A DNA stretch of 60,521 nucleotides, from contig CAMOIT010000002.1 of NCBI GenBank assembly GCA_946616285.1, positions 1 to 60,521 of the forward strand. The letters run 5' to 3'. This document shows positions 17,712 to 27,180 of this stretch, one piece after another. Below the pieces are notes generated by a model. That model was not told the origin of the DNA. It worked only from the letters and a program-made list of their open reading frames with translations, and ran no database searches. Both the position numbers and the translations under genes were made by a program. The DNA comes from an uncultured Bacteroidales bacterium (GTDB lineage Bacteria > Bacteroidota > Bacteroidia > Bacteroidales > UBA932). Position 1 is the stretch's first letter. Every line of letters begins with the position of its first letter.

Positions 17712-19304
17712 ATGCAAAAAAGGACCTCAATACAAATACTTCAAGTGGTACTGGGCGTTGTAATAGGCGCCCTTGTCACCCTTTCGGTGATGCGCTACCG
17801 CGAAAAGAAGCATCTTCTGCACACCCGCGACATAGACTGGTGCAAGCTTACTCTTATCCTGGATATAGTGGACAAGAACTATGTCGATACTCTGGACAAA
17901 GACGGCATGACCGATGCTGCCATCGTCGCGGCTCTTTCCAAACTTGATCCTCATTCGGTTTATCTGCCGCCAATCCAGCTTGAAGCTTCGGAACAGGACC
18001 TGGCCAGCAATTTTGACGGTATCGGCATACAGTTCAACGTCCCCAATGACACTGCAATAGTGCTTGAGGTTATCCCCGGCGGTCCGTCTGAAAAAGTGGG
18101 GCTGCTTCCCGGCGACCGCCTACTGAAAGTGGACGACAAAGTCATAGCCGGCGTGCATTTTCCCCAGGACAGCATGGTGCGCCGCATAAAGGGTCCATCC
18201 GGCTCAAAGGTCACCGTTACGGTAAAAAGGGGCCCCGACGTCATTCCTTTCCAGATTGTTCGCGGAAGAATACCCCTTTACAGCGTTGATGCATCGTTCA
18301 TGCTAAGCGACAGCGTGGGCTATATCCGTCTCGGAAAATTCTCCCGCACCACTTACAAGGAATGTCACGAGGCTGCGCTTTCCCTGAGCAACCAGGGCAT
18401 GAAGAAGCTGGTATTCGACGTCCGTGACAATTCCGGCGGCTATCTGGACCAGGCGCTTCTTCTGGCCGATGATTTCCTCCAGATGGGCGATACCATAGTA
18501 TATTTGGAGGGCCGCCACCGCGACAGGGAAGTTTACAAGGCCGACGGCAGGGGAATCTTTAAAGACATTGACCTGGCGGTGCTCATAAGCGAAGGCTCGG
18601 CCTCGGCCAGCGAAATCTTCGCCGGAGCCATTCAGGACAACGACAGGGGAATAATCGTGGGGCGCCGCTCCTTCGGCAAGGGTCTGGTGCAGGAACCGTT
18701 CTATCTCAGCGACGATTCCGGAATCCGCCTTACCGTGGCCCGTTATTATACTCCTTCTGGCCGATGCATCCAGAAACCCTACGGCGGCGATACCGACTAC
18801 GGCTTCGATATTTACAACCGCTACGCCGACGGTGAGGTTTTCTCGGCCGACAGCGTGAAGATAGACTCGACTGACGTTCACCGCACCCGCAGCGGCAGGC
18901 TGGTGTACGGCGGCGGGGGCATCATGCCCGATGTCTTCGTGCCGATGGACACCACAAGGGCTTCTTCCTTCTTCGTCCAGTGCAATCGCAAGACTTCCCA
19001 GATGAGGTTCGCTTCGGCCATGTTCGACAAATACGTCAAAAGGCTTTCCGTGATTGATTCCTTCGCCGATATGGACGCTTTCCTTGCCGAGGCAGGCCTG
19101 GCGCAGCAGTTCCGCGCATGGGTCAAGGCCAAGGACGGAATAAGCTGTTCAGATGCCGAGTGGGCCTCTACGGTCCCTTACCTGGAGCCCCAGCTCAACG
19201 CACTTGTGGCACGATATTCGAAACTCGGTGAGAACGCTTTTTACAAGTATTATCTGCCGATGGACGATACGGTAGAGAAAGCGATTGAGCTGCTAGAATT
19301 TTGA
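17712..19304 (+). CDS. S41 family C-terminal processing protease
   Basis: 530 residues: an N-terminal membrane helix (about 8-27), a PDZ domain (about 85-175; 'FDGIGIQFNV', 'SEKVGLLPGDRLLKVDD'), then the protease core with the catalytic Ser298 in 'SEGSASASEIF' and Lys323 in 'RRSFGKGLVQ'. 'LVFDVRDNSGGYLDQA' is the family strand before them. The C-terminal extension of about 150 residues is typical of Bacteroidetes members. It cleaves C-terminal tails of envelope proteins; targets are unknown. Last gene of the run that begins with the GH3 gene. Confidence 0.9.
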   Translation: MQKRTSIQILQVVLGVVIGALVTLSVMRYREKKHLLHTRDIDWCKLTLILDIVDKNYVDTLDKDGMTDAAIVAALSKLDPHSVYLPPIQLEASEQDLASNFDGIGIQFNVPNDTAIVLEVIPGGPSEKVGLLPGDRLLKVDDKVIAGVHFPQDSMVRRIKGPSGSKVTVTVKRGPDVIPFQIVRGRIPLYSVDASFMLSDSVGYIRLGKFSRTTYKECHEAALSLSNQGMKKLVFDVRDNSGGYLDQALLLADDFLQMGDTIVYLEGRHRDREVYKADGRGIFKDIDLAVLISEGSASASEIFAGAIQDNDRGIIVGRRSFGKGLVQEPFYLSDDSGIRLTVARYYTPSGRCIQKPYGGDTDYGFDIYNRYADGEVFSADSVKIDSTDVHRTRSGRLVYGGGGIMPDVFVPMDTTRASSFFVQCNRKTSQMRFASAMFDKYVKRLSVIDSFADMDAFLAEAGLAQQFRAWVKAKDGISCSDAEWASTVPYLEPQLNALVARYSKLGENAFYKYYLPMDDTVEKAIELLEF

Positions 19305-19329
19305 TTTTTAAAATTTGTTATTAACTTTG
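19300..19329 (+). promoter_or_regulatory. Promoter of the DUF4988/BACON lipoprotein gene
   Basis: TTTG at 19300-19303, an 18-base spacer and TAACTTTG at 19322-19329. The -33 box overlaps the stop codon of the S41 protease gene. The leader is about 45 bases. Confidence 0.65.
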
Positions 19330-19377
19330 CGCCCTTGACGGTTAGAAAAGTATGTATTTCAAATAATATTTTTGCTT

Positions 19378-21591
19378 ATGAAAAAATTTGTATGGATTCT
19401 GGCGGCAGCATCTGCTCTTCTTTTCGCAGCCTGCGACAAGTACGATGATTCCGCCCTCCGCTCGGAGATTGATTCCCTGAAAGACAGGGTGTCCGCAGTG
19501 GAAAAGACCCTAAATGAGACAGTAGTCCCCAAGCTGAACGATCTTGTCGAACAACTGAAAAAAGGTGAACTTGTCGTTGATGTTAAACACAATGACGATG
19601 GTTATGTATTATACCTCACCGGCGGAACTACAGTGCCGATTCGCGATGGCAAGGATGGCGAGACTCCCGTCATCGGCATTACCAAAGAAGGTGACATTTA
19701 CTACTGGACTATTAACGGTGTTGTAGTTACTGATTCCGCCGGGAACAAGATTCCTGTTGGATCCACCTCCGCTCCTGTTTTCCGTGCTCGTGAAGACGGT
19801 ACCCTGGAGTATTCCGTCGATAATGGCAAGACCTGGCAGGAAGTGAGCGGTAAGGCCAATGTCGAACTGGAAGAGACCGACGAAGCCTACATCCTCATCT
19901 TCGGCGAAACCCGCATCACCCTCCCCAAGGCCCAGGCTTTCACTCTCAAGATTCAGGCTCCCGGTACCCTCGTAATCCCCTTCGGCGAGACTGTTACACT
20001 TGCATACACCATCCTGGGTGCTGGTGACAACGAGATCACTGAGGTTGACATCCTTAACAACGGCCAGGGCTTTGATGCGGAAATCGAGGCTGAGACCGGC
20101 GCAAAGGGTTCCATCTCCATCACCAACCGCACCAATTCGGCCGACGCCGTGATCAAGGTGTTCGTCTATGCCACCAACCACACCGGCAAGTCCGACATCA
20201 AGGCCATCGTTTACAAGGCCGATCAGGGTGAAGAACCTATCGAGGTTATCTTCGAAGCCGTCCTTGATGCAGAGCTTGTTCCCGCTGCCGGCGGTGAAAT
20301 CCATCTGAGCGTCAACTCCGATGAGGCATACTCCGTTTCCACCGACGCTGACTGGATCAGCGTTGCCACCACCAAGGCCATCTACGAGGATGTCCTTCTT
20401 GTGACCGTAGCTGAGAACAAGCTCACTGAGCAGCGCAGCGGCGTCATCACCGTCGCTTCCAACGAGTCCGACAAAGTCAGGACCCTCGCAGTGCTCCAGG
20501 AGGCAGCCGAGGAAGTCGGTCCCGAAGTCCCCGATGGTTTCCAGGCTGATTGGGTTCTCAGCTACGCCGGCCGTGAGGAAAGCACCTCTGGCAAACTCCT
20601 CGACTGGATACAGGTCGAAGGCTGGGTGGGCGATTATTTCGACATGGTGGTTCTTCCTTCTGACTATGTTGACAAAAACTATGACGGCGATGTAAATGCA
20701 ATGCTGGATTACCGTATTTCCACTCTTCAGGAATTCCTCGCAGAGAATACCGACTATACTATCGACGACGTCTGCTACGACGAAGCCAGCTACTGCGGAT
20801 TCGAGCTTCTTGACCCCGGCACATACACTGCATACCTGATTGACGTTACTGCAGATGCACAACGCACCGGCAAATGGGGGTGCGGCACCTTCGAAATTGA
20901 AGAAGAAGAGCCCCTGGACGAGTATAACGCTATTATTGGCAACTATGTCATGACTTCTGCCAAGGGATACCACCTTGACGAAGATACCTTCTCCAAGGTT
21001 CAGAACAGCGTTGTTGAAAAGGAAGTAGTTATCGAGGCCAACGTCGCCAACGTGTCCTATGTTGCATACTATCTGTACGAAGGTACCGACGGCAAGGTTT
21101 ATGGCAATCCTTCCATCCTTAACTGGGACCGCACTACCGGTGGTCTTGCCTATTATTGCGACAGCGCATTCGAAACTGAAGAAATCGGCGAATATGGTCC
21201 TGTAGATTTCGGTCAGTACGGCCAGATTTACCACCAGAGCAAGCTCTACTATATTACCGGTGACGGTTATACAATTGCCTCCGGTATTCCCGAAGAAGAC
21301 GGCACCTTCACTCTCGAGCCTGGAACGGTGAGTCTCAGTGGCCTTGGTACAAAGACCCTTGCATCGTTCTTCATTGCAGGTATCCCTCGGGATGAAGAGG
21401 CCGAGGTTTGGTGGCCTCTGGAGAGCATTCCTCTGCCTATGACCTTCGAGCCTGTAGAAGTTGAATCCTCCGCATTTACCCTCGCACCTTCCGCAGCGAC
21501 TGCAAGCACCAAGGACAAGACTTCCGTATTCTACCGCAAGTCCGACTTCTGCTACGGTCCTGTAGCTCCCGATAAGTTCTTCCGCAAGTAA
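19378..21591 (+). CDS. DUF4988/BACON-domain surface lipoprotein
   Basis: 737 residues from the ATG at 19378; a TTG two codons earlier is less likely. Lipobox Cys19 ('FAAC'). Residues 22-60 form a heptad coiled coil ('LRSEIDSLKDRVSAVEKTL'), followed by a DUF4988-type segment with a short 'RDGKDGETPVIGI' turn and 'GDIYYWTINGVVV'. A BACON domain lies near 300-385 ('WISVATTKA', 'EQRSGVITVASNE'). The C-terminal half (390-737) is unrecognised and aromatic-rich, probably the ligand-binding or enzymatic part. Such proteins sit on the outer surface of Bacteroidetes and often bind glycans. Single-gene unit with its own promoter and terminator. Confidence 0.75.
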   Translation: MKKFVWILAAASALLFAACDKYDDSALRSEIDSLKDRVSAVEKTLNETVVPKLNDLVEQLKKGELVVDVKHNDDGYVLYLTGGTTVPIRDGKDGETPVIGITKEGDIYYWTINGVVVTDSAGNKIPVGSTSAPVFRAREDGTLEYSVDNGKTWQEVSGKANVELEETDEAYILIFGETRITLPKAQAFTLKIQAPGTLVIPFGETVTLAYTILGAGDNEITEVDILNNGQGFDAEIEAETGAKGSISITNRTNSADAVIKVFVYATNHTGKSDIKAIVYKADQGEEPIEVIFEAVLDAELVPAAGGEIHLSVNSDEAYSVSTDADWISVATTKAIYEDVLLVTVAENKLTEQRSGVITVASNESDKVRTLAVLQEAAEEVGPEVPDGFQADWVLSYAGREESTSGKLLDWIQVEGWVGDYFDMVVLPSDYVDKNYDGDVNAMLDYRISTLQEFLAENTDYTIDDVCYDEASYCGFELLDPGTYTAYLIDVTADAQRTGKWGCGTFEIEEEEPLDEYNAIIGNYVMTSAKGYHLDEDTFSKVQNSVVEKEVVIEANVANVSYVAYYLYEGTDGKVYGNPSILNWDRTTGGLAYYCDSAFETEEIGEYGPVDFGQYGQIYHQSKLYYITGDGYTIASGIPEEDGTFTLEPGTVSLSGLGTKTLASFFIAGIPRDEEAEVWWPLESIPLPMTFEPVEVESSAFTLAPSAATASTKDKTSVFYRKSDFCYGPVAPDKFFRK

Positions 21592-21607
21592 TTGCAGATA
21601 CATAATA

Positions 21608-21640
21608 CAAAAAAGGCAACCGTCACGGCTGCCTTTTTTG
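21608..21640 (+). terminator. Intrinsic terminator after the DUF4988 gene
   Basis: GGCA.CCG and CGG.TGCC form a stem with a TCA loop and one mismatch, flanked by AAAAAA and TTTTTTG. This is a symmetric, strong hairpin 17 bases after the stop codon. Confidence 0.85.
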
Positions 21641-21748
21641 TACCTATTAATAACTAAACCAACTAAAAAACTAACCGTCCTTGTATAATACAAGCGGCGT
21701 GCCAAAACTTTTTCTTACATGCAAAAAAAATTTTTCGGCCTTTTTTTA

Positions 21749-21756
21749 TATCTTTG
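21749..21756 (+). promoter_or_regulatory. -7 element almost on top of the dnaX start
   Basis: TATCTTTG ends 9 bases before the dnaX ATG at 21766, so the transcript would carry at most about 5 untranslated bases. Confidence 0.5.
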
Positions 21757-21765
21757 TAGATACGT

Positions 21766-23463
21766 ATGAGTGATTACATTGTATCGGCAAGGAAGTACAG
21801 GCCGGACTCCTTCGAAACGCTTATAGGCCAGGACAATATCGCCAAAACGCTGTCCAATTCCATCCGCAGGGGGCAGCTGGCACACGCGTACCTTTTCTGC
21901 GGCCCAAGGGGCGTGGGAAAAACCACTACTGCGCGCATCTTCGCAAAGATGATCAACTGCTCCAATCCAGGGCCTGACATGGAGCCCTGCGGACAGTGCG
22001 AGTCCTGCGTAAGTTTCCAGGAAGGCCGGAGCTACTGCATCCATGAGCTGGACGCCGCCTCCAACAACTCTGTTGAGGATATCAAGGCTCTGATGGAGCA
22101 GGTGCAGGTGCCGCCGCAGGTAGGGAAGTACAGCGTGTACATCATCGACGAGGTTCACATGCTGTCCCAGTCGGCTTTCAACGCCTTCCTCAAAACCCTG
22201 GAGGAGCCGCCGGCACACGCAATCTTCATACTTGCCACAACGGAGAAGCACAAGATACTTCCCACCATTCTGAGCCGCTGCCAGACCTACGACTTTAATC
22301 GCATCTCCATTCCCGACATGGTCCGTAACCTTCGGGGCATCGCAGAGAAGGAAGGCGTTACTATCGACGACGAATCACTCCATGTAATTGCATCCAAAGC
22401 CGACGGGGCCATGAGGGACGCCCTCACCATCTTCGACCAGACGGTAGCTTTCTGCGGCACGGACGTGAAATATCAGGACGTAATCCGCAACCTCAATGTC
22501 CTGGACTACGAGTACAGCTTTACATTGGTCGACGACTTCCTTAGCGGGAATTATGCCGATGCTTTCCTGGTTTTCGACAAGATTCTTTCCAAGGGATTCA
22601 ACGCCCTGCATTTCGTGGGTTCGCTGTCGGAACACCTTCGAAACCTCGTGGTCGCCAAAACAGGCGGCCTGGAACCTCTTCTGGAGCTGCCGGAGTCGCT
22701 TAAGCAGCGCTATGCCCAGCAGGCGGCCAGGTGCTCCCACCAGTTCCTTTTCGACGCCCTTGGCATTACAACTTCCTGCGAAAGCAGCTACAAAAGCGCC
22801 GTAAATCCCCGGCTTCACATAGAGTTCGCCCTGATGAAGCTCAGCTATCTGGTGCGCAAGCCTGCGGCTGAGATTCCCTCGCCGGCTGCACCGGCTCGGA
22901 ATGACAATAAACCTGTCATACCGAGCGAAGCGAGCGTATCTCCCGAGATTCCCTCGCCAGCTACGCCGGCTCGGAATGACAATGCCCCCCGTCGCCGTGC
23001 GCTCAAGGGTTCGGCCCTTTCCATGAGCGCCATCATAGACGAAAAGAAGGAAAAACCTGCGGCGGAAGTGGCTGTGCCAAAGGAAGTCAAACTTCCGGAC
23101 GAAGATACCCTCCGCCTCAAGTGGAAGGAAATGGCCGGCCTGTACAGCGAAAAACCCCGCCTTGCCAGCATGCTCTCGAGCGGCAAGGTGGAAGTCCATG
23201 AATACGACAGCCTTAAGGAAGTGGAATTCTTCGTTACCAACGAGTCACAGAAGCAGTGGATAGAGGAAAAGATGCTTCGTCCCCTTGAGAATAAGCTCCG
23301 CGAGCTTGTGGATTGCCCGAAAATCAATGTCCTTGTTTCCGTGATGCCCATGGAAGAAGGCGAAAAGGTGCCATACATGCCGGAGGAAAAGGCAAAGGAC
23401 CTTATGGAAAAGGAACCCTCGGTGAGGGAATTTGTGGCCGCCATGGGCCTTGATACCAAATAG
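21766..23463 (+). CDS. dnaX: DNA polymerase III gamma/tau subunit
   Basis: 565 residues; clamp-loader ATPase. Walker A 'GPRGVGKTTTARI' (about 45-57), zinc-binding cysteines in 'CSNPGPDMEPCGQCESC' (about 65-81), 'YIIDEVHMLSQSAFNAFLKTLEEPP' region (Walker B and sensor) and 'TILSRCQTYDF'. After domain III (about residue 365) the linker contains two copies of a repeat-encoded peptide 'EIPSPA.PARNDN' (DNA 22870-22982), a dispersed palindromic element read in frame. A tau-type C-terminal domain of about 130 residues follows. The core enzyme looks intact. Confidence 0.93.
   Translation: MSDYIVSARKYRPDSFETLIGQDNIAKTLSNSIRRGQLAHAYLFCGPRGVGKTTTARIFAKMINCSNPGPDMEPCGQCESCVSFQEGRSYCIHELDAASNNSVEDIKALMEQVQVPPQVGKYSVYIIDEVHMLSQSAFNAFLKTLEEPPAHAIFILATTEKHKILPTILSRCQTYDFNRISIPDMVRNLRGIAEKEGVTIDDESLHVIASKADGAMRDALTIFDQTVAFCGTDVKYQDVIRNLNVLDYEYSFTLVDDFLSGNYADAFLVFDKILSKGFNALHFVGSLSEHLRNLVVAKTGGLEPLLELPESLKQRYAQQAARCSHQFLFDALGITTSCESSYKSAVNPRLHIEFALMKLSYLVRKPAAEIPSPAAPARNDNKPVIPSEASVSPEIPSPATPARNDNAPRRRALKGSALSMSAIIDEKKEKPAAEVAVPKEVKLPDEDTLRLKWKEMAGLYSEKPRLASMLSSGKVEVHEYDSLKEVEFFVTNESQKQWIEEKMLRPLENKLRELVDCPKINVLVSVMPMEEGEKVPYMPEEKAKDLMEKEPSVREFVAAMGLDTK
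22870..22982 (+). repeat. Dispersed palindromic repeat embedded in dnaX
   Basis: Two 38-base copies (22870-22907, 22945-22982) begin GAGATTCCCTCGCC and end GGCTCGGAATGACAA. Between them is TGTCATACCGAGCGAAGCGAG, the inverse of the GCTCGGAATGACA end, so 22914-22981 is an imperfect palindrome of about 68 bases. This looks like a REP-type element, not coding sequence of dnaX origin, yet it is translated in frame. Confidence 0.7.
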
Positions 23464-23469
23464 AAAGCT

Positions 23470-24270
23470 ATGAGACTAAGAGCAGAAAAACTGGTGAAGA
23501 AATACGGTGTGCGCACTGTGGTTAAAGGTGTATCCATGGAAGTGCAGCAAGGGGAGATTGTGGGTTTCCTGGGCCCCAACGGCGCCGGTAAAACCACAAG
23601 TTTCTACATGATAACCGGCCAGATCAAGCCCAACGGCGGCCAGATTTTCCTGGACGACGATGAAGGCAATACCGTGGAAATTACCACCCTGCCCATGTAC
23701 CAGAGGGCACAGAAAGGCATCGGCTACCTTCCTCAGGAAGCCTCCGTTTTCCGCAAAATGTCAGTGGAGGACAATATACTTTCCGTGATGGAACTGTCCC
23801 AGAGCACCAAGGACATGACAAAAGTTCAGAGACTGGAGCGCATGGAACGGCTTATTGACGAATTCAACCTCTCCAAGGTGCGTAAATCCAAGGGCATACA
23901 GCTCTCCGGTGGCGAAAGGCGCCGCTGCGAAATTGCCCGCGCCCTGGCCGTGGATCCCAAGTTCATCCTTCTGGACGAACCATTCGCCGGCGTTGACCCC
24001 ATCGCCGTTGAGGATATCCAGTACATCATTGCCAAGCTCAAGTATCGCAACATCGGCGTAATCATAACGGACCATAACGTTGGTGAAACCCTCGCCATCA
24101 CGGACCGCGCATATCTTCTTTACGAAGGCGTAATCCTCCAGGCCGGCACTCCTGAAGAGCTTGCAGCCGACGAAGACGTCCGCACCAAGTACCTCGGCTC
24201 CGGCTTCGTCCTCAAGCGCTCCAAGTCCGTGGAACGCGCCCGCGCCGAAGTAGAAGGCGAGCGTCGGTAG
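23470..24270 (+). CDS. lptB: LPS export ABC transporter ATPase
   Basis: 266 residues, the ATPase of the LptB2FGC complex that drives lipopolysaccharide transport to the outer membrane. Walker A '[16 protein letters not shown]' (about 36-51), '[13 protein letters not shown]' Q-loop with the LptB-type 'EASVFRK', signature '[16 protein letters not shown]', Walker B '[20 protein letters not shown]', H-loop 'ITDHNV'. Six bases after dnaX and probably co-transcribed. A basic C-terminal tail of about 20 residues is extra. Confidence 0.93.
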   Translation: MRLRAEKLVKKYGVRTVVKGVSMEVQQGEIVGFLGPNGAGKTTSFYMITGQIKPNGGQIFLDDDEGNTVEITTLPMYQRAQKGIGYLPQEASVFRKMSVEDNILSVMELSQSTKDMTKVQRLERMERLIDEFNLSKVRKSKGIQLSGGERRRCEIARALAVDPKFILLDEPFAGVDPIAVEDIQYIIAKLKYRNIGVIITDHNVGETLAITDRAYLLYEGVILQAGTPEELAADEDVRTKYLGSGFVLKRSKSVERARAEVEGERR

Positions 24271-24310
24271 CTGCCTTTTTCGACAATATTATAACTTAAT
24301 ATAGTTTGTT

Positions 24311-25468
24311 ATGGCTTACCAGGTTAAGACTACAACCTCCTATGGTAAAAGGGTAGGGGGCAGTTTCAAAAACATCATTTCCGGCTTTGTGGTAATCGTG
24401 ATTGGCACAGTCCTCCTCTTCTGGAACGAGGGCCGCACGGTTAAAACAGCGAAAATGCTCAAGCACGCCGCCAAGGAATGTGTCCATATCCCCGACGTGA
24501 ATACCGTGGACCCTTCCTTCAACGGAAAGATGATACACGCCAACGGTCTCGCAACCACCGACCAAGTGCTTACCGATACGTATTTCGGAGTTTTTACACC
24601 TGCCATCAAGCTTATCCGCGAGGTCGAGTATTACCAGTGGGTTGAAAACGCCACAACCGAGACCAAAGACAAGATTGGCGGAAAGCAGGAAACTACTACC
24701 ACATACACTTATACCAAGGAATGGGTTTCTTCGCCTGTGGATTCACAGTCTTTCGCAGATCCTGATTATCAAGGCAGGAACAGCGTCAGGGAAAACATTC
24801 CGGACCAGGAGCTCGTGGCCTCCAATGTCTCTTTCGGAGCATATACGCTTCCGTCCTCGCTGGTATCCCAGATGCATCTTGAGGAGCCCATGAACGTCGA
24901 AGGAAACGAGGATTTCGCTGTCGTGAAGAAAGCTGCTGCGGATTCTCTCTGCCACGTCAGGGGTAACCAGGTCTATATCGGCAAAAATGTCAACAGCCCC
25001 GAAATCGGCGATGTACGCGTCCGTTTTACCAAAGTTATGCCCGCTGAGGTATCAATACTTGCCAGGAACGTCAACAATACCTTCGAACCATATACAGACA
25101 AGAACGGTTATAGTCTCTGCACGCTTGTAACCGGCACCGAGAGCATGGACGCGATGTTCCAGAGCAAGAAAAGCTCCAACAAAACCATGAGCTGGGTTCT
25201 TCGCATCCTTGGAATCATCCTTCTGTACATAGGTTTCAAGATGATTTTCGAATTCCTTGTAACGATACTCAAAGTACTGCCCTTCCTTGCCAGTATCGCC
25301 AACCTCGGAACCAGCATCGCGGCATTTGCCCTCACCTTCGTATGGGCCCTGGTCGTAATCGCTATTGGATGGCTATTCTACAGGCCAGTCCTTGGAATTC
25401 TGCTGCTGGCGCTTGCCGGCGCAGGAATCTGGTACTTTACCAAGAAAGGGAAAGAGAAAGCGATTTAG
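24311..25468 (+). CDS. TMEM43 family membrane protein
   Basis: 385 residues. One helix near the N-terminus (about 20-38, 'IISGFVVIVIGTVLLFWNEGR', the family's opening signature) and three to four helices at the C-terminus (about 290-375), enclosing a large domain between them. This matches the TMEM43/LUMA family, known in eukaryotes as nuclear-envelope/ER proteins and found scattered in bacteria without a defined function. It is monocistronic by spacing. Its stop codon shares bases with the stop of the convergent acyl-CoA ligase gene. Confidence 0.75.
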   Translation: MAYQVKTTTSYGKRVGGSFKNIISGFVVIVIGTVLLFWNEGRTVKTAKMLKHAAKECVHIPDVNTVDPSFNGKMIHANGLATTDQVLTDTYFGVFTPAIKLIREVEYYQWVENATTETKDKIGGKQETTTTYTYTKEWVSSPVDSQSFADPDYQGRNSVRENIPDQELVASNVSFGAYTLPSSLVSQMHLEEPMNVEGNEDFAVVKKAAADSLCHVRGNQVYIGKNVNSPEIGDVRVRFTKVMPAEVSILARNVNNTFEPYTDKNGYSLCTLVTGTESMDAMFQSKKSSNKTMSWVLRILGIILLYIGFKMIFEFLVTILKVLPFLASIANLGTSIAAFALTFVWALVVIAIGWLFYRPVLGILLLALAGAGIWYFTKKGKEKAI

Positions 25469-27177
25469 CACTTCTCTGCTTCTTCCTTTTCCAGGACTGT
25501 GTAGGCAACCTTACCTACCAGAGTTGTGGGAAGGGAGTCGCGGAATTCTATCTCTGAAGGGAGAGCATACTTCGCTATGTGCTGTTTGCAGTGCTTCATG
25601 ATGGATTCCTTCATCTGCTCATCGGCTTGGCAGTTTTCCTTGAGCACGATGAAAGCCTTGACTCGTTGCATCTTCAGTTCATCTTTCACACCGATTACGC
25701 AGCTCCTCTGGACGGCCGGATGACCTTCGATAATGTTTTCGAGCTGGGAGGGATACACGTTGTATCCGCTGGTTACTATCATGCGCTTCATGCGCTGCGA
25801 GAAGTAGATGAAGCCTTCGTTGTCCATTCGGCCCAAGTCTCCTGTATGGAGCCAGACGTGGCCGTCTTCGTGCTGTCTTAACGTCTGGCGGTTATCCTCT
25901 TCATGGCCGATGTATCCTATCATCATCGAAGGGCCGGTGAGGCATATTTCGCCTTCCTCGCCATAGGGCAATTCGTCATTAGTTTCCGGCTTGCATATCT
26001 TGTAATATGTATCAGGATAGGGTATGCCGATTGAACCCTCCTTTTCCTTGTTGTAGGGCGTGAGGCAGCTTGCGGTAACACACTCTGTTGTTCCGTATCC
26101 TTCACGGACGCGCACGCGGGCGTTGTGTTCCTTGAGGAAAGCGTCGAACTTCTTCTTGAGCTCAATGGTCAGTGAATCGCCGCCGGAGAATACGCCGCGA
26201 AGGCAACTGAGATCGGCCCCGTCAAGATACTTGTTGCGGGTGATTGCTTCGAACAGGGTAGGGACGCCTGCGATGAAGTTGGGCTGGGTCTTACGGATCA
26301 GTTTTGCGTAGCTTTTCACGTTGAAGCGTGGCACAAGTATGGAGGTGCCACCTATGAACATCAGCGTGTGGATGCAAACTCCAAGGCCGAATCCGTGAAA
26401 TACCGGCATTGCAGCCAGCATCTTGGAGTGGCGCACCTCTTCGTTGGCCATATTTGCCGTCTGCCATGCCAGGGCGTTGAAATTGAGGTCGCTCAGCATG
26501 ATGCCCTTGGTGGTTCCGGTAGTCCCGCCGGAGAAAAGCACTACGGCTTCCGTATTGAAATCTTTGTCGGCCACATATCCGTCCTTCACGCTTTCGCCCA
26601 TTGCCATGAAGTCTTTCCAAAGGATGTCATTTTCACCGCTGACTTTGGGGAACTTCCTCTCGGTAAATAGTTTCTGGCCGATGGAAAGAGGGAACGGAAG
26701 CTCGTCTGAAACACGACAGACGATGAGTTTGTCAATTGCCCGCTGTTTTTTAACCTCCAGGAATTTGCCGTAAAACTGGTCCAGGGTTACTGCTATACTA
26801 CATGACGCTTCGTTCATATAGAATGCGAGTTCGCTTACGGCCGAAAGCGGATGGACCATAGTTGGAATGGCTCCTATCCTGTTGAGCCCGTAAAGGCAGA
26901 AAACCGCCTGCGGGACGTTGGGAAGGCAAACGAGGACTCTGTTTCCGGGACGCACGCCGAGTGCATGGAAACTGCGGGCCACTTTGTCTATCTCCTCCGC
27001 CAGACGGGTGTAGGACGATGTTTTGCCCATGAAGGACAGGGCAGGAAAGTCCTTTTCTATCCCGGCCCTTTCCAGGACTGCGCCGGATATGGTCTTTTCG
27101 CTGTAATTCAGGTTCGGGGCAACGTCTCCGTAGCTTTCAAGCCAGGGAGTGGCGACATTGTCTAATTTATAATACAT
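25465..27177 (-). CDS. AMP-dependent acyl-CoA synthetase/ligase
   Basis: 570 residues of the ANL superfamily. P-loop 'VLFSGGTTGTTKGIMLS' near 212-228, 'PVFHGFGLGVCIHTL', 'GYGTTECVTASC' near 363, 'LHTGDLGRMDNEGFIYFSQRMKRM' hinge region, and the C-terminal catalytic lysine in 'TTLVGKVAYTVL' near 560. It activates a carboxylic acid, probably a medium- or long-chain fatty acid. Three bases after the CAT-fold protein gene, with which it forms a two-gene operon; it might charge the acyl group that the partner uses or senses, but that is inference. Confidence 0.85.
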   Translation of the reverse strand: MYYKLDNVATPWLESYGDVAPNLNYSEKTISGAVLERAGIEKDFPALSFMGKTSSYTRLAEEIDKVARSFHALGVRPGNRVLVCLPNVPQAVFCLYGLNRIGAIPTMVHPLSAVSELAFYMNEASCSIAVTLDQFYGKFLEVKKQRAIDKLIVCRVSDELPFPLSIGQKLFTERKFPKVSGENDILWKDFMAMGESVKDGYVADKDFNTEAVVLFSGGTTGTTKGIMLSDLNFNALAWQTANMANEEVRHSKMLAAMPVFHGFGLGVCIHTLMFIGGTSILVPRFNVKSYAKLIRKTQPNFIAGVPTLFEAITRNKYLDGADLSCLRGVFSGGDSLTIELKKKFDAFLKEHNARVRVREGYGTTECVTASCLTPYNKEKEGSIGIPYPDTYYKICKPETNDELPYGEEGEICLTGPSMMIGYIGHEEDNRQTLRQHEDGHVWLHTGDLGRMDNEGFIYFSQRMKRMIVTSGYNVYPSQLENIIEGHPAVQRSCVIGVKDELKMQRVKAFIVLKENCQADEQMKESIMKHCKQHIAKYALPSEIEFRDSLPTTLVGKVAYTVLEKEEAEKC

Positions 27178-27180
27178 GGT

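Noticed and set aside
19609..21705. A 698-residue minus-strand open frame opposite the DUF4988/BACON gene.
   Set aside because: It is a shadow of codon bias: the plus strand has a lipoprotein signal, recognisable domains, a promoter and a terminator, and the minus frame starts beyond the terminator with no signals.
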